Source: Leyella stercorea (GTDB lineage Bacteria; Bacteroidota; Bacteroidia; Bacteroidales; Bacteroidaceae). Taken from it: a stretch of DNA of 64,000 nt. Made by a program: the position numbers and the translations under genes. Positions 18,961 through 28,235 of the stretch are shown in pieces; position 1 is the first letter of the stretch, and each line of letters opens with the position of its first letter. Under the pieces are notes generated by a model that saw only the letters and a program-made list of their open reading frames with translations, had not been told where the DNA came from and did no database searches. The stretch covers positions 1-64,000 of the forward strand of contig NZ_JAHQUY010000002.1 in assembly GCF_019052365.1 (NCBI RefSeq). The letters run 5' to 3'.

Positions 18961-20892
18961 TTACTTCTGCTTTATAGGATGCGTAAACACGAAGCGTGCG
19001 CCCTCGGTGTACGTCGTGTCTACCCATATCTTTCCGCCCAATTCCTCGACGAACGCCTTGCAGATGGAGAGTCCGAGCCCCGTGCCCTGCCTGAACGAAT
19101 CGAGCTTGCTGAAGCGTTCGAACACCTCCTGCGCCTTCTCCTTTGGTATGCCGCAGCCCGTGTCGCTCACACTGATGCTTATCATGTCGTCCTTGCGCAG
19201 CTTCTCGAGCGCAATGGTTATCGTGCCCTTCTCCGTACACTTCTTTGCGTTGGTAGTGAGGTTGGCGAGCACCTGCAGCAGGCGTTCGCGGTCGGTCTCT
19301 ATCATCAGACGGCTGACGTTCGTCTCGACGCGTATCTCCACATCCGCCGACTTGTTGTTGGCATCGGCTATCTTCGCCGCCGTGTTCACGAGCGCCACCA
19401 CGTCGTGCTCGCCGATGTTGAACTTCAGCTTGCCAGCCTCTATCTTCGACACCTCGAGCACGTCGTCTATGAGCTTCAACAGCATGTTGCTGTTGGTCAT
19501 GATGAGGTCGGCATACTGCTTGCGCTCCTCCGCCGACATCTCTATCTGGTCGTTGGCGAAGAGCTGCGAGAAGCCCAGCACGGCGTTGAGCGGCGTGCGT
19601 ATCTCGTGACTGATGCTGGCAATGAAACGCGACTTGGTCTGGTTTGCCTCCTCTGCGTTGTACTTCGCCACGAGCAGCTCCTTGCCCTGCTTCACGAGCT
19701 TGGCGCTCAGCCGGCGACTCTTGCGCAGCAGATGGAGCGTTATGGCGAGTGCCGAGACGAGCACGATGATGAGCACGGTGATGAACAGAATGGTGTCGCG
19801 ATACTCCTCGAAGACGCTCAGCGGCTCGTTCACCACGTCGTAGTTGAAGCTGAAGCCATCGAGCGAGAGCTTCAGCATGTTCAGGCGCTGCAGGTCGAAC
19901 ACATAGCGGTTCTCCACCAGTTCTACCGGCTTCTTCCTGCCCGTCTTCAGAAACTCCACCACCTTGTCGGCAAGCGTGCGGCCCATGACATGATAGCGCG
20001 GCGAATAGCCCGCCACGGGCCAGTGGCCCATAGCTACGTCGGTGAGGGTGAACGTAGGCAGCTTCGGGTTGGTCTGTCCGAAGGTGTACGTAGAGTTGCG
20101 CACCACATAGCTGTTCGAGTTGTCCACGCTCCACGTACCTAACAGCAGCGCCTGCGAAGGCGGCATGTTCGATATCGTCTCGTCAGCCTCTATCATCGAC
20201 ATCTTTCTGCCGTCGATATAGTTCACGTCGAAGCGTTTGTCCTTCTGCGCGTACTTCTTGAAGAGCGCATGCATCGTTACGCCGCGCAGCGTGTTGTCGG
20301 TCATGAACGTGATCGTGCTGCACTTCGGGTAGAAACGCTTTATAAGGTCGAGGTTGCGCTTCACGTCGTAGTAGTAGAGCTCGCCGCCCACGATGTTATA
20401 GTCGTTGAAGTCTTTCGTAAGGTCGTACGACTCAGGGTCCCACTCCACAATGTCGAGATTCTGCTGAGCTGGAATCTTCACTATTGCCGAGTTTCTCATG
20501 CCCACTACAACTGGCGTGCGCTTCAGCTCGGCGTCGTCGAACGAGAAGAACACCGACGACGCCTCCAGACCCAGCAGCACGATGCACGCCGGACGGTTGC
20601 CGTGCTCGTAATACTTCCTTAGCACTCGTCTCAGTCGGTGGCGCCAGCCGAGGCAGTCGCGCAGGTTGTGCGCGTTGATGTCCTCAACGGTTATTGGATT
20701 TGGTATGCCGCTTCGGGTGTACTCCTCGAAAAACTCCGCAAGGTTCTCGTTCACATGGCGTACGGCGGTGTTGTACGACGACACGATCACCACCGGCGCC
20801 AACTCTTTCGGTGACGCCGTACGCTGCTCAGCCTGCGCCCATAACGGCAGGTTGAGCAGCACTGATAAAAGCAGCAGAATGACTGTTCGCAT
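18961..20892 (-). CDS. Sensor histidine kinase with periplasmic binding-protein sensor domain
   Basis: A 643-residue membrane kinase. A signal peptide (about residues 1-20, ending LWAQ) is followed by a periplasmic ABC-type substrate-binding domain (about 30-355, PVVIVSSYNTAVRHVNENLA). One transmembrane helix follows (about 368-390, ILFITVLIIVLVSALAITLH), then a short coiled coil and the kinase. His429 in ASISHEIRTPLNAVLGFS is the phospho-acceptor, and the ATPase shows NLTTNAKKC, DTGCGIPKE and GTGLGLSICKAF. There is no receiver domain and no response regulator gene beside it, so its partner is elsewhere. The ligand is unknown. A good promoter lies at 20924-20954. Confidence 0.9.
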   Translation of the reverse strand: MRTVILLLLSVLLNLPLWAQAEQRTASPKELAPVVIVSSYNTAVRHVNENLAEFFEEYTRSGIPNPITVEDINAHNLRDCLGWRHRLRRVLRKYYEHGNRPACIVLLGLEASSVFFSFDDAELKRTPVVVGMRNSAIVKIPAQQNLDIVEWDPESYDLTKDFNDYNIVGGELYYYDVKRNLDLIKRFYPKCSTITFMTDNTLRGVTMHALFKKYAQKDKRFDVNYIDGRKMSMIEADETISNMPPSQALLLGTWSVDNSNSYVVRNSTYTFGQTNPKLPTFTLTDVAMGHWPVAGYSPRYHVMGRTLADKVVEFLKTGRKKPVELVENRYVFDLQRLNMLKLSLDGFSFNYDVVNEPLSVFEEYRDTILFITVLIIVLVSALAITLHLLRKSRRLSAKLVKQGKELLVAKYNAEEANQTKSRFIASISHEIRTPLNAVLGFSQLFANDQIEMSAEERKQYADLIMTNSNMLLKLIDDVLEVSKIEAGKLKFNIGEHDVVALVNTAAKIADANNKSADVEIRVETNVSRLMIETDRERLLQVLANLTTNAKKCTEKGTITIALEKLRKDDMISISVSDTGCGIPKEKAQEVFERFSKLDSFRQGTGLGLSICKAFVEELGGKIWVDTTYTEGARFVFTHPIKQK

Positions 20893-20923
20893 ATATATGT
20901 ATCTATATTGTTTGTTCTACCTA

Positions 20924-20954
20924 CAAATTTAACTGAAAATAAGGAGTCGGCAAA
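20924..20954 (-). promoter_or_regulatory. Promoter of the sensor kinase gene
   Basis: On the minus strand TTTG (complement of 20951-20954), a 19-bp spacer, then TAAATTTG (complement of 20924-20931), 31 bp before the start codon. Confidence 0.7.
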
Positions 20955-20993
20955 ACAAAGCAGATACTTTTTTAGCGCTTTACTTTTTTACTT

Positions 20994-22352
20994 TTACAAC
21001 ACTCCCAGCTGGTTGAGGAATATTGCCACGATGCACACCGGGCACACATAGCGCACGAGAATCATGTACACGCCGAAGAACGTGCCGCGCAGCGTGCCCC
21101 AGTTAGTGAACTCGTCCTTTATCAGCTTGCGCGGCACCACCCAACCCATGAAGATGCAGGTGAGCACTCCGCCGAACGGCAGCAGCAGCTGACCCGTTAC
21201 GAAGTCGAACCAGTCGAACAGCGTCTTTCCGAACATGCTCAGCCAGGCTCTATCGCCGAGCGAGAGCGAGCAGAACGCGCCTATCACCGAGCACACCACC
21301 GTGACGAGGCGTGCCGCATTCTTGCGGTCGAGGCATGTCTCCTCGCTGAGGAACGCCGTGCTCACCTCGTGCAGCGAAATGAGCGACGTGAGGGCAGCAA
21401 GCGAGAGCAGCATGTAGAACATGACGGCTACGGCGGTGCCCACGAGCAGCATTCCGGCGAACGCCTGCTGAAACACGTTGGGCAGAGTGATGAAGATGAG
21501 CGACGGACCGCTGTCGGGGCTTACGCCCACGCTGAACGCAGCAGGGAAGATCATGAGTCCGGCGAGAATAGCCACCAGCGTGTCGATGACGGCGATGTTC
21601 ACAGCCGACTTCAGCAGATGGGTCTCTCGCGAGAAATAGCTTGCGAACGTGCTTATGCAGCCCATGCTAAGGCCCAATGAGTAGAACGCCTGACCCATTG
21701 CGGCGAGAAACACCTTGCCGCTCACCTTCGAGAAGTCGGGCTTGAAGAGAAACTCCACGCCCTTCATTCCGCCGGGCAACAGACACGAACTCACAACCAC
21801 CACCAACAGCAGCACGAAGAGTGTCGGCATGAAGGCTTTCGACGCACGCTCGATGCCGCCGCGCACGCCGCGCACGATGATGAAGTGGCAGATGCAGAGT
21901 ATCGCCACGGTCCATAAAACCGGCTTCACGGGCGATGCGGAGAAGTCGGCGAAATAGTTAGCTATGTACTGGGGGTCGCCGCTCAGCTCGCCCACGCCCG
22001 AGGCGAAGATATACTGCAGGCACCAGCCCGACACCACGGCATAATAGCCCGTGATGAGGAAACCCGTGAGCACGCCCATCAGTCCCACGAAGCGCCACGC
22101 CTTATGCGTGTCCATGCGCGAGTAGGCGCGTGCGGTGTTGGCTGCTCCGTGTCTGCCGATGATAAACTCGCTCATCATGCAGGGAATGCCGAGCAGCATT
22201 ATGCACATTATATATATAAGGATAAAGGCGGCGCCGCCGTTGTCGCCCGCCATATAAGGGAAACGCCATACGTTTCCTAAACCTACTGCCGATCCTGCTG
22301 TGGCAAGAACCATGCCCAACTTACTTCCAAAACTAACTCTCTCTTGTGTCAT
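20994..22352 (-). CDS. Sodium-dependent transporter, SNF (NSS) family
   Basis: A 452-residue polytopic protein with about 11-12 membrane helices, length typical of bacterial NSS transporters. TM1 has the family's GMVLATAGSAVGLGNVWRFPY, in which the unwound GSAVGLGN forms the sodium and substrate site; GGAAFILIYIMCIMLLGIPC follows as TM2. Members import amino acids or similar molecules with sodium; the substrate here cannot be stated. Its 5' leader carries three 21-bp repeats (22366-22428), and the promoter is at 22457-22487. Confidence 0.9.
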   Translation of the reverse strand: MTQERVSFGSKLGMVLATAGSAVGLGNVWRFPYMAGDNGGAAFILIYIMCIMLLGIPCMMSEFIIGRHGAANTARAYSRMDTHKAWRFVGLMGVLTGFLITGYYAVVSGWCLQYIFASGVGELSGDPQYIANYFADFSASPVKPVLWTVAILCICHFIIVRGVRGGIERASKAFMPTLFVLLLVVVVSSCLLPGGMKGVEFLFKPDFSKVSGKVFLAAMGQAFYSLGLSMGCISTFASYFSRETHLLKSAVNIAVIDTLVAILAGLMIFPAAFSVGVSPDSGPSLIFITLPNVFQQAFAGMLLVGTAVAVMFYMLLSLAALTSLISLHEVSTAFLSEETCLDRKNAARLVTVVCSVIGAFCSLSLGDRAWLSMFGKTLFDWFDFVTGQLLLPFGGVLTCIFMGWVVPRKLIKDEFTNWGTLRGTFFGVYMILVRYVCPVCIVAIFLNQLGVL

Positions 22353-22365
22353 CCTTGATACTTTT

Positions 22366-22428
22366 TTATTGTGTTATTATTACCACTTGTTGCGTTTTCA
22401 TTACAACTTATTGTGTTATCATTAACAT
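22366..22428 (-). repeat. Three 21-bp tandem repeats with mini reading frames in the transporter leader
   Basis: Units at 22366-22386, 22387-22407 and 22408-22428 share the pattern ATGATAACACAATAA on the minus strand. Two tiny frames result, MLMITQ (22428-22408) and MKTQQVVIITQ (22401-22366), both stopping 13 bp or more before the transporter start, which itself begins ATGACACAAGAG. The repeats look like duplicated copies of the start region. Confidence 0.75.
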
Positions 22429-22456
22429 GCGCACATTCTTTGCGCATTACAGCTTG

Positions 22457-22487
22457 CAAAATTACACATTTTTACGCTTTCTACAAA
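22457..22487 (-). promoter_or_regulatory. Promoter of the SNF transporter gene
   Basis: TTTG (complement of 22484-22487), a 19-bp spacer, then TAATTTTG (complement of 22457-22464). This predicts a leader of about 95 nt that includes the three 21-bp repeats. Confidence 0.7.
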
Positions 22488-22542
22488 CAATCGTAAACAC
22501 AAAACGTCGTAGAAGTATACGATTAACAATGCGTCATATACA

Positions 22543-22600
22543 AAGAAAGGCGACACCAAACAACCCGAAAATCCCTTTCAAGCTGTTTGGCGTCGCCTTG
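22543..22600 (-). terminator. Terminator of the M23/LysM peptidase gene
   Basis: The arms AAGGCGACGCCAAACA (complement of 22584-22599) and TGTTTGGTGTCGCCTT (complement of 22547-22562) pair over 16 bp with one G-T, followed by TCTTTG. It lies about 75 bp after the peptidase stop. Confidence 0.8.
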
Positions 22601-22674
22601 CTATGTTGTTACAGTCGTAAAATATACGCTTATGAATGGCGCTATGCGTTCTTGAATAGCGCCCCGATTGCACT

Positions 22675-23622
22675 TTAAGAGTAGCGCAGAATCTGACCTG
22701 GGCGCAGACGCATCGTCTTTGTGATGTGGTTGAGCTTGCAGATCTTTTCTACAGTTACGCCGCGCTTCTTTGCGATGCGGTCCAATGTCTCGCCCTTCTT
22801 CACCTTGTGGTAAGAAATCTGGTCGGTAAGACCCGAAGTGGTGCGCTTGTTTGTAGCGTAGTCGTCCGAAGAGTTGGTGCTTGCGTAAGTAGAAGAATCC
22901 TGCTTACCGCGCAAGCGTGTAGCGTTGGTCGACTCGTTGTCGTATGTCTCTTTGTTGAATGCGTAGTAGTCGCCGGTTACGTCCTGCGCGCGGAAGTCGA
23001 ACATAAGCGCCGGGTTGAGCGCAACGCCGCAAAGACGTGTTTCGAAGTGGAGATGCGAACCGGTGCTGCGGCCTGTATTGCCGCCGAGACCGATAACCTC
23101 GCCCGAACGAACCTCTTGGTTCTCCTCGACGAGCTGCTTTGAGAGGTGGCCGTAGATGGTCTCCAGGCCGTTGTTGTGGCGAATTACGATATACTTGCCG
23201 TAGCCGCCTGCCTCGTAGCGCACGATGCGCACCTTGCCAGAGAAGGCAGCGCGGATTGTGTCGCCGATGTACACCTTGATGTCGAGACCCTTGTGCTGGC
23301 GTCCCCAACGCGAACCGAAGTTGCTCGTGATGACACGGCTTGTGGTAGGCATGGTGAAGTGGCGGAGGTCTATCTTGTATGTCTCAGGAAGCTCCGTAGC
23401 GCGGTGAGCGTACTTGTTGTCCCAGTTGGCGTAGAGGTCTGCAGAGGGCGATTCGAGTTCTTCGCGCATAGTGATGTTGCGAAGCATGATTGTGTCGACG
23501 GCTGCCATCTTACGGTCTACCGGCGCCTGGCGTGCAAGAAGGTCTTGTGCGTTGGCGGTTGTAGAAGTAACGGCGAGCAACATCGATATTGCAAATGTCT
23601 TAACGATTTTCTTCAAATTCAT
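22675..23622 (-). CDS. Secreted M23 metallopeptidase with LysM domain
   Basis: A 315-residue peptidoglycan hydrolase. It has a signal peptide (about residues 1-25, ending NAQ), an M23 LytM-type endopeptidase domain (about 95-215) with zinc ligands His110 and Asp114 in HKGLDIKVY and the HLHFETRL motif, then a C-terminal LysM (about 268-314, YHKVKKGETLDRIAKKRGVT). This catalytic-then-LysM order suits a cell-wall hydrolase or a divisome/morphogenesis factor acting in the periplasm. A TATCTTTG box at 23755-23762 is a candidate -7 element with a leader of about 125 nt. Confidence 0.92.
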   Translation of the reverse strand: MNLKKIVKTFAISMLLAVTSTTANAQDLLARQAPVDRKMAAVDTIMLRNITMREELESPSADLYANWDNKYAHRATELPETYKIDLRHFTMPTTSRVITSNFGSRWGRQHKGLDIKVYIGDTIRAAFSGKVRIVRYEAGGYGKYIVIRHNNGLETIYGHLSKQLVEENQEVRSGEVIGLGGNTGRSTGSHLHFETRLCGVALNPALMFDFRAQDVTGDYYAFNKETYDNESTNATRLRGKQDSSTYASTNSSDDYATNKRTTSGLTDQISYHKVKKGETLDRIAKKRGVTVEKICKLNHITKTMRLRPGQILRYS

Positions 23623-23754
23623 TCTTCAGGCAGTTTTTTTTAAAATAGAATGAGTATATCATTCCTTCAAAAAGATGGTCATCGAATTGTAGTATATTCG
23701 ATATCAGTAGTAGTTAATTTGCAATGTTGGCATAGCATTTTGAACATTGCGTTG

Positions 23755-23762
23755 CAAAGATA
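23755..23762 (-). promoter_or_regulatory. Candidate -7 element for the M23 peptidase gene
   Basis: TATCTTTG followed by CAAC, read on the minus strand. No clear TTTG is seen 19-21 bp upstream, so it is less certain than the others listed. The 23623-23754 leader shows no reading frame. Confidence 0.45.
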
Positions 23763-23849
23763 CGAAAAAATATTGAATAATATTACATTATGCACTCTGC
23801 ATTAACAGTTTTTGCACGAAGTTTAACATTTTCTTTGCAGCTATAAAGC

Positions 23850-23903
23850 AAAAAAAACAAGCCGACAGACACGCCGTTGTATCAGCCTGTCTGTCAGCTT
23901 GTT
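23850..23903 (-). terminator. Terminator of recG
   Basis: The arms AACAAGCTGACAGAC and GTCTGTCGGCTTGTT pair over 15 bp with one mismatch and run into TTTTTTTGC on the minus strand, directly after the recG stop. Confidence 0.8.
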
Positions 23904-23904
23904 G

Positions 23905-26001
23905 CTATGAAATTGCCGCCCAATTGACGTTCGTATCGCGCAATTCGCGCAGTCGGCGCCAGAGCATGGCGTACTCCGACGAGGTGCATGTAGGGTCGGC
24001 GTCTATTATCTTCTGAGCTTCTTCGCGTGCGATGGTCATTATCTGTCCGTCGCGCGCTATGTCGGCTATCTTCAGGTCGAAGGCAATGCCGCTCTGCTGC
24101 GTGCCTTCGAGGTCGCCGGGTCCGCGCAGCTTGAGGTCGGCCTCAGCGATGCGAAATCCATCGTTGGTCTCGCACATGATGTCGATGCGCTTGCTCGTCT
24201 CGGCGGAGAGCTTGTAGGTGGTGACGAGTATGCAATAGCTCTGGTCGGCGCCGCGTCCTACGCGTCCGCGCAGCTGATGGAGCTGCGAGAGTCCGAAGCG
24301 CTGCGAGTCGAGTATCACCATGACGGAGGCGTTGGGCACGTTCACGCCCACCTCGATGACGGTGGTTGCGACGAGAATCTGCGTCTCGCCCGAAACGAAC
24401 TTCTGCATCTCGGCGTCTTTCTCCTTCGACTTCATCTTGCCGTGCACCTTGCTTATCTTGAACTCGGGGAAGATGTCGCACAGCGCGGCGTAGCCTTCCT
24501 CGAGGTTCTTGAGGTCGCTCTTCTCGCTTTCGGTGATGAGCGGATAGACGATGTAGACCTGACGCCCGAGTCGTATCTGCTGGCGTATGCCGGAGTAGAG
24601 CGATGTCATCTGACTGTCGTACTTGTGTATGGTCTGCACGGGCTTGCGGCCGGGTGGCAGTTCGTCGATTATGCTCACGTCGAGGTCGCCGTAGATGGTC
24701 ATGGCGAGTGTGCGCGGTATGGGCGTTGCGGTCATCACGAGTATGTGGGGCGGGTTCTCGCCCTTAGCCCAAAGGCGTGCGCGCTGAGCCACGCCGAAGC
24801 GGTGTTGCTCGTCGATAACCGCCACGCCGAGTCGCTGGAAACGCACGGGGTCTTCGAGCACGGCATGCGTTCCGACGAGTATCTTCACCTCGCCGGCTAT
24901 GAGGGCGTCGAGCACTTCCTGACGCCGTTTGCCCTTCACCTGCCCCGTCAGCAGTTCGACGCGTATGTCGAGACCGCGCAGAAACTCCTGTATCGTGGCG
25001 AAGTGCTGCTCGGCGAGTATCTCGGTAGGCGCCATGATGCACGCCTGATAGCCGTTGCCGAGCGCTATGAGCATGGTCATGAGCGCCACGAGGGTCTTTC
25101 CGCTGCCCACGTCGCCCTGCAGCAGGCGGTTCATCTGACGGCCCGAACGCATGTCGTCGCGTATCTCGTGCACGACGCGCTTCTGCGCACCGGTGAGCTC
25201 GAACTTAAGGTTCTCGGAGTAGAAGCGGTGGAAGTCGTCGCCCACCTGCGAGAACACGTAGCCGCGGAACTTGCGGCGATGGTCGGAGGCGTAGCGCAGG
25301 ATGTTGAGCTGAACGTAGAACAGCTCCTCGAACTTCAGTCGCTCGCGCGCCTTCTGCATCTCGATGGCGTTCTTCGGATAGTGGACGCAGCGCAAGGCTG
25401 TGTCGCGCGAGACGAGGTGGCGTGCGTTCACGATGAAGTCGGGCAGCGTCTCGGGTATCGGCTCCGTTATCTTCTGCAGCATCGCCTTCACCATCTTCTC
25501 CAAGGCGCGCGACGATATGTTGCGTTTCTTCATCTGCTCGGTAGTGACGTAGTAGGGCTGCATGCCCATCTCGGAGAGCTGCAGTTCGGAGGCGCGTTCT
25601 ATCTCGGGATGAGAGAACTGGAAACGCCCGCCGTATACCGTGGGGCGTCCGAACACGATGTAGTCTTCGCCCACCTTGTAGGTCTTGTAAACGTACTGCG
25701 CACCGGAGAACCACACGAGGTCGACCACTCCCCTGCCGTCGGAGAAGTGAGCCACGACGCGCTTCTTGCGTGCCGACATCTCGAACTCCTCAAACGAGAG
25801 TATCCTGCCGCGTATCTGCACGAACGGCATGTCGCTCTGCAGTTCGTGTATGGCATAGATGCGGCTCCTATCCACATATTTATATGGATAGTACTCCAGA
25901 AGGTCGCCCCAGGTGCGCACGCCCAACTCCTTGTTGAGCACGTCCTTTTTGTTGGGGCCGACTCCCGGCAGATACATTATGTCCTGTGAGAGGATGTTCA
26001 A
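23905..26001 (-). CDS. recG: ATP-dependent DNA helicase RecG
   Basis: A 698-residue branch-migration helicase for stalled forks and Holliday junctions. The N-terminal wedge domain (about 1-200) precedes a superfamily 2 helicase core with GDVGSGKTLVAL (Walker A), AVIDEQHRFGV (DEQH box), MTATPIPRTLAM (motif III) and a C-terminal RGRVGRGADQSYC (motif VI). The longest frame starts with TTG at 26001, overlapping the stop of the upstream DJ-1 gene. The next ATG (25977) would begin MYLPGVGPNKK, but the residues before it (ILSQDI) are also conserved in RecG, so the TTG start is preferred. Confidence 0.94.
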   Translation of the reverse strand: MNILSQDIMYLPGVGPNKKDVLNKELGVRTWGDLLEYYPYKYVDRSRIYAIHELQSDMPFVQIRGRILSFEEFEMSARKKRVVAHFSDGRGVVDLVWFSGAQYVYKTYKVGEDYIVFGRPTVYGGRFQFSHPEIERASELQLSEMGMQPYYVTTEQMKKRNISSRALEKMVKAMLQKITEPIPETLPDFIVNARHLVSRDTALRCVHYPKNAIEMQKARERLKFEELFYVQLNILRYASDHRRKFRGYVFSQVGDDFHRFYSENLKFELTGAQKRVVHEIRDDMRSGRQMNRLLQGDVGSGKTLVALMTMLIALGNGYQACIMAPTEILAEQHFATIQEFLRGLDIRVELLTGQVKGKRRQEVLDALIAGEVKILVGTHAVLEDPVRFQRLGVAVIDEQHRFGVAQRARLWAKGENPPHILVMTATPIPRTLAMTIYGDLDVSIIDELPPGRKPVQTIHKYDSQMTSLYSGIRQQIRLGRQVYIVYPLITESEKSDLKNLEEGYAALCDIFPEFKISKVHGKMKSKEKDAEMQKFVSGETQILVATTVIEVGVNVPNASVMVILDSQRFGLSQLHQLRGRVGRGADQSYCILVTTYKLSAETSKRIDIMCETNDGFRIAEADLKLRGPGDLEGTQQSGIAFDLKIADIARDGQIMTIAREEAQKIIDADPTCTSSEYAMLWRRLRELRDTNVNWAAIS

Positions 26002-26549
26002 AACTCGTACATCATTCCTTTCTTCAACTCCTCAACGACGCCTGCGCCCTTGAACTCCTCAAGCAGTCGGTAAGCGTAAGCGAACGATGCGCCAGGACCC
26101 TTGCCCGTGATGATATTGCCGTCGGCGGTGCAAGGCTCGGCGGTGTATGTGGCGCCCTCAAGCTCTGTCTCGAAGCCCGGATAGCACGTAGCGTGCTTGC
26201 CGCGGAGCAGACCCAGATGGCCCAGCACCATAGGCGCAGCGCAGATGGCGCCAATGAGCTTCTGCTGTTCGGCATGGCGAACGAGCGCCGCGCGCACGCC
26301 TTCGTGCTCGTCAAGGTTCTTAGCGCCGGGCATTCCGCCGGGCAGCATGAGCAGGTCGGCGTCGCTGAAGTCGGCATCGGCGAACATCATGTCCGCCTTC
26401 ACCTGCACGCCGTGCGCCGACGCCACCATCTCCGTAGCGTTGATGCTTACTGTCTTTACGTTGAGTCCGCCGCGGCGGAGGATGTCAACCGGAGCCAACG
26501 CCTCGATGTCCTCGAAGCCGTCGGCAAGAAATACGTATGCTTTTGCCAT
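25998..26549 (-). CDS. DJ-1/PfpI family protein (YajL-like)
   Basis: A 183-residue protein of the DJ-1/YajL group: AKAYVFLADGFEDIEALAPV at the N-terminus with the conserved Glu, and the nucleophile-elbow Cys in GAICAAPMVLGHLGLL. Members are stress-related and reported as glyoxalase/deglycase enzymes or chaperones; the role here is not certain. The frame continues 40 codons upstream to an ATG at 26669 with a hydrophilic extension (MARFYSLKKKDEDDAKTADP). A TATATTTG box about 55 bp before that ATG makes the longer form possible. The gene ends overlapping the recG start, so the two are translationally coupled. Confidence 0.85.
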   Translation of the reverse strand: MAKAYVFLADGFEDIEALAPVDILRRGGLNVKTVSINATEMVASAHGVQVKADMMFADADFSDADLLMLPGGMPGAKNLDEHEGVRAALVRHAEQQKLIGAICAAPMVLGHLGLLRGKHATCYPGFETELEGATYTAEPCTADGNIITGKGPGASFAYAYRLLEEFKGAGVVEELKKGMMYEF

Positions 26550-26850
26550 GTCGTATATGTTTACTTGTTGTTGTTCTGCATTCTTCACTTTCGGACGCAG
26601 CACGCCGAACGGATCGGCTGTCTTTGCGTCGTCCTCATCCTTCTTTTTAAGCGAATAGAATCGTGCCATATATGTATCTGTTTATCAGGCAGCGCCGCTT
26701 CAACGCACGCCGCCGCTTGTTTCTTTCGATTGCAAATATACCGTTTTTTGGCGAGACTCCGTAAGGTTTCTACTAAAAGTAGCGCAGCGCGACTAAAAAA
26801 CACATTTCTAAAAATGATTTTTTAAAATATCATTTTTCAAACAATCATTT

Positions 26851-28209
26851 TCAAAACCTACCCCTCTCTGCCACGAACCGCTTCAGCAGAAACGTCAGGA
26901 AGTATGGGAATGTATAGAACTTGCCGTTGAATCCGATATTCTTGTACCCCAACTTGATGCCGTATTTTATATCTGGATACTTGTCTTCTTTCAGCAGATT
27001 GTTTAGTGAGGCGGTAGCGTTGTCATTAGCCTTCACCTCTATCGGAATCAAAGAATCGGCATCTCTTACAAAGAAGTCCATTTCGAGTGCGGGTCTGTCG
27101 CTGTTGTAGTAATAAAGATTGTAACCCTGCTTCACAAGCATGTCTCCAACTATATTCTCATAGACAGCCCCCTTGTACGTGCCGAGATTCTTGTTAGCCC
27201 TCAAGTCCTCCTGAGCTTCTTCGTCAAGAGAAGCAATCAGCAGACCGGTATCCTTGTAGTAAATCTTATAAAGTTTAGGGTCGTAGTTACCCTTCAACGG
27301 AAGCTCCGGCTGATTAAGACAATAGCAGACATTGATGACTCCTGCGTCAGCCAGCCACTCTACACACCCCACATAATCTCTGTTACGTGCGTTCTTGCCT
27401 ATCTTTGTTATCAGGAAACGCTTGTTCTCTTTGGCAAGGAACGTAGAGATGTGGCTATAGACAGCCTTCACCTTAGCTTTATCCAAACCTTCTACATATT
27501 TGGTGATATCTTCCTCATAGTCTTTCAGCAACTGACGCTGAATAGCCAAAGTACCGCTGAAATTGTTGTTCTTGATATACGAATCTACCACCTCTGGCAT
27601 ACCGCCTATAGTAACATAATCGCGGAAAAGACCGAAAAGAACGTCCATCTGCAAATTGTTTATAGGCTTGACCTCCAACATATTCTGGTAAAGGTCGTCT
27701 ATAAATTCCTCTGAATACCCTTTTGCCCATAGGAATTCTTCGAAATCCATAGAATGCATCTCATAATCTTCCTTGTAGCCAACACTGTTCGACTCTATTT
27801 CACGATAGTTGATACCCATCAATGAGCCGGAGCAAATTACATCAAACCGACCATCGAGTTTGAAAAACTTCAATGATGTGGCACAATTGGGACATGCCTG
27901 CAACTCATCAAAAAAGAAAAGCGTATCACCGGGTATGAACTTCAATTCAGGATTAAGCAAGGAGATGTTCTTCAGAATCGCATCAACTTCAAACCCATCT
28001 TCAAAGATATCCCTATACCTCTTTTGCTCTACAAAATTAATCTGAATAACACATTGATAGTTCTGGCTGGCAAACCATTCAATAGAACGAGTCTTGCCAA
28101 CCTGTCGGGCACCTTTAATAATAAGTGGTTTACGGTCTGGATTGTTCTTCCATTCCAACAAGTAGTTATCTACCTTTCTTTTGAGCAGTTTATCCATATT
28201 CCGATTCAT
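26851..28209 (-). CDS. AAA ATPase with C-terminal DUF4143 domain
   Basis: A 452-residue ATPase of the AAA_14/DUF4143 type, found in many copies in Prevotella and Bacteroides. Walker A is GARQVGKTRS (about residues 34-43), Walker B LFFFDELQACPN, and the C-terminal nuclease-like DUF4143 fold has ENIVGDMLVKQGYNLYYY, EMDFFVRD and IPIEVKAND, an E-D-ExK-like pattern. Function is unproven; similar proteins are suspected of roles in defence or mobile elements. Codon use is AT-richer than in recG next door, which suggests transfer. Four 32-bp iterons lie directly upstream. Confidence 0.85.
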   Translation of the reverse strand: MNRNMDKLLKRKVDNYLLEWKNNPDRKPLIIKGARQVGKTRSIEWFASQNYQCVIQINFVEQKRYRDIFEDGFEVDAILKNISLLNPELKFIPGDTLFFFDELQACPNCATSLKFFKLDGRFDVICSGSLMGINYREIESNSVGYKEDYEMHSMDFEEFLWAKGYSEEFIDDLYQNMLEVKPINNLQMDVLFGLFRDYVTIGGMPEVVDSYIKNNNFSGTLAIQRQLLKDYEEDITKYVEGLDKAKVKAVYSHISTFLAKENKRFLITKIGKNARNRDYVGCVEWLADAGVINVCYCLNQPELPLKGNYDPKLYKIYYKDTGLLIASLDEEAQEDLRANKNLGTYKGAVYENIVGDMLVKQGYNLYYYNSDRPALEMDFFVRDADSLIPIEVKANDNATASLNNLLKEDKYPDIKYGIKLGYKNIGFNGKFYTFPYFLTFLLKRFVAERGRF

Positions 28210-28221
28210 TTATTATATGTG

Positions 28222-28229
28222 CAAAGATA
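28222..28229 (-). promoter_or_regulatory. -7 element of the DUF4143 ATPase gene
   Basis: TATCTTTG (complement of 28222-28229), only 12 bp before the start codon. The -33 position falls within the first 32-bp iteron rather than on a TTTG, so the iterons may govern promoter use. Confidence 0.55.
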
Positions 28230-28235
28230 ACACTT

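Noticed and set aside
22346-22678. A 110-codon plus-strand frame between the SNF transporter and the M23 gene
   Set aside because: It runs through the transporter promoter, the 21-bp repeats and the peptidase terminator and has no recognisable domain.
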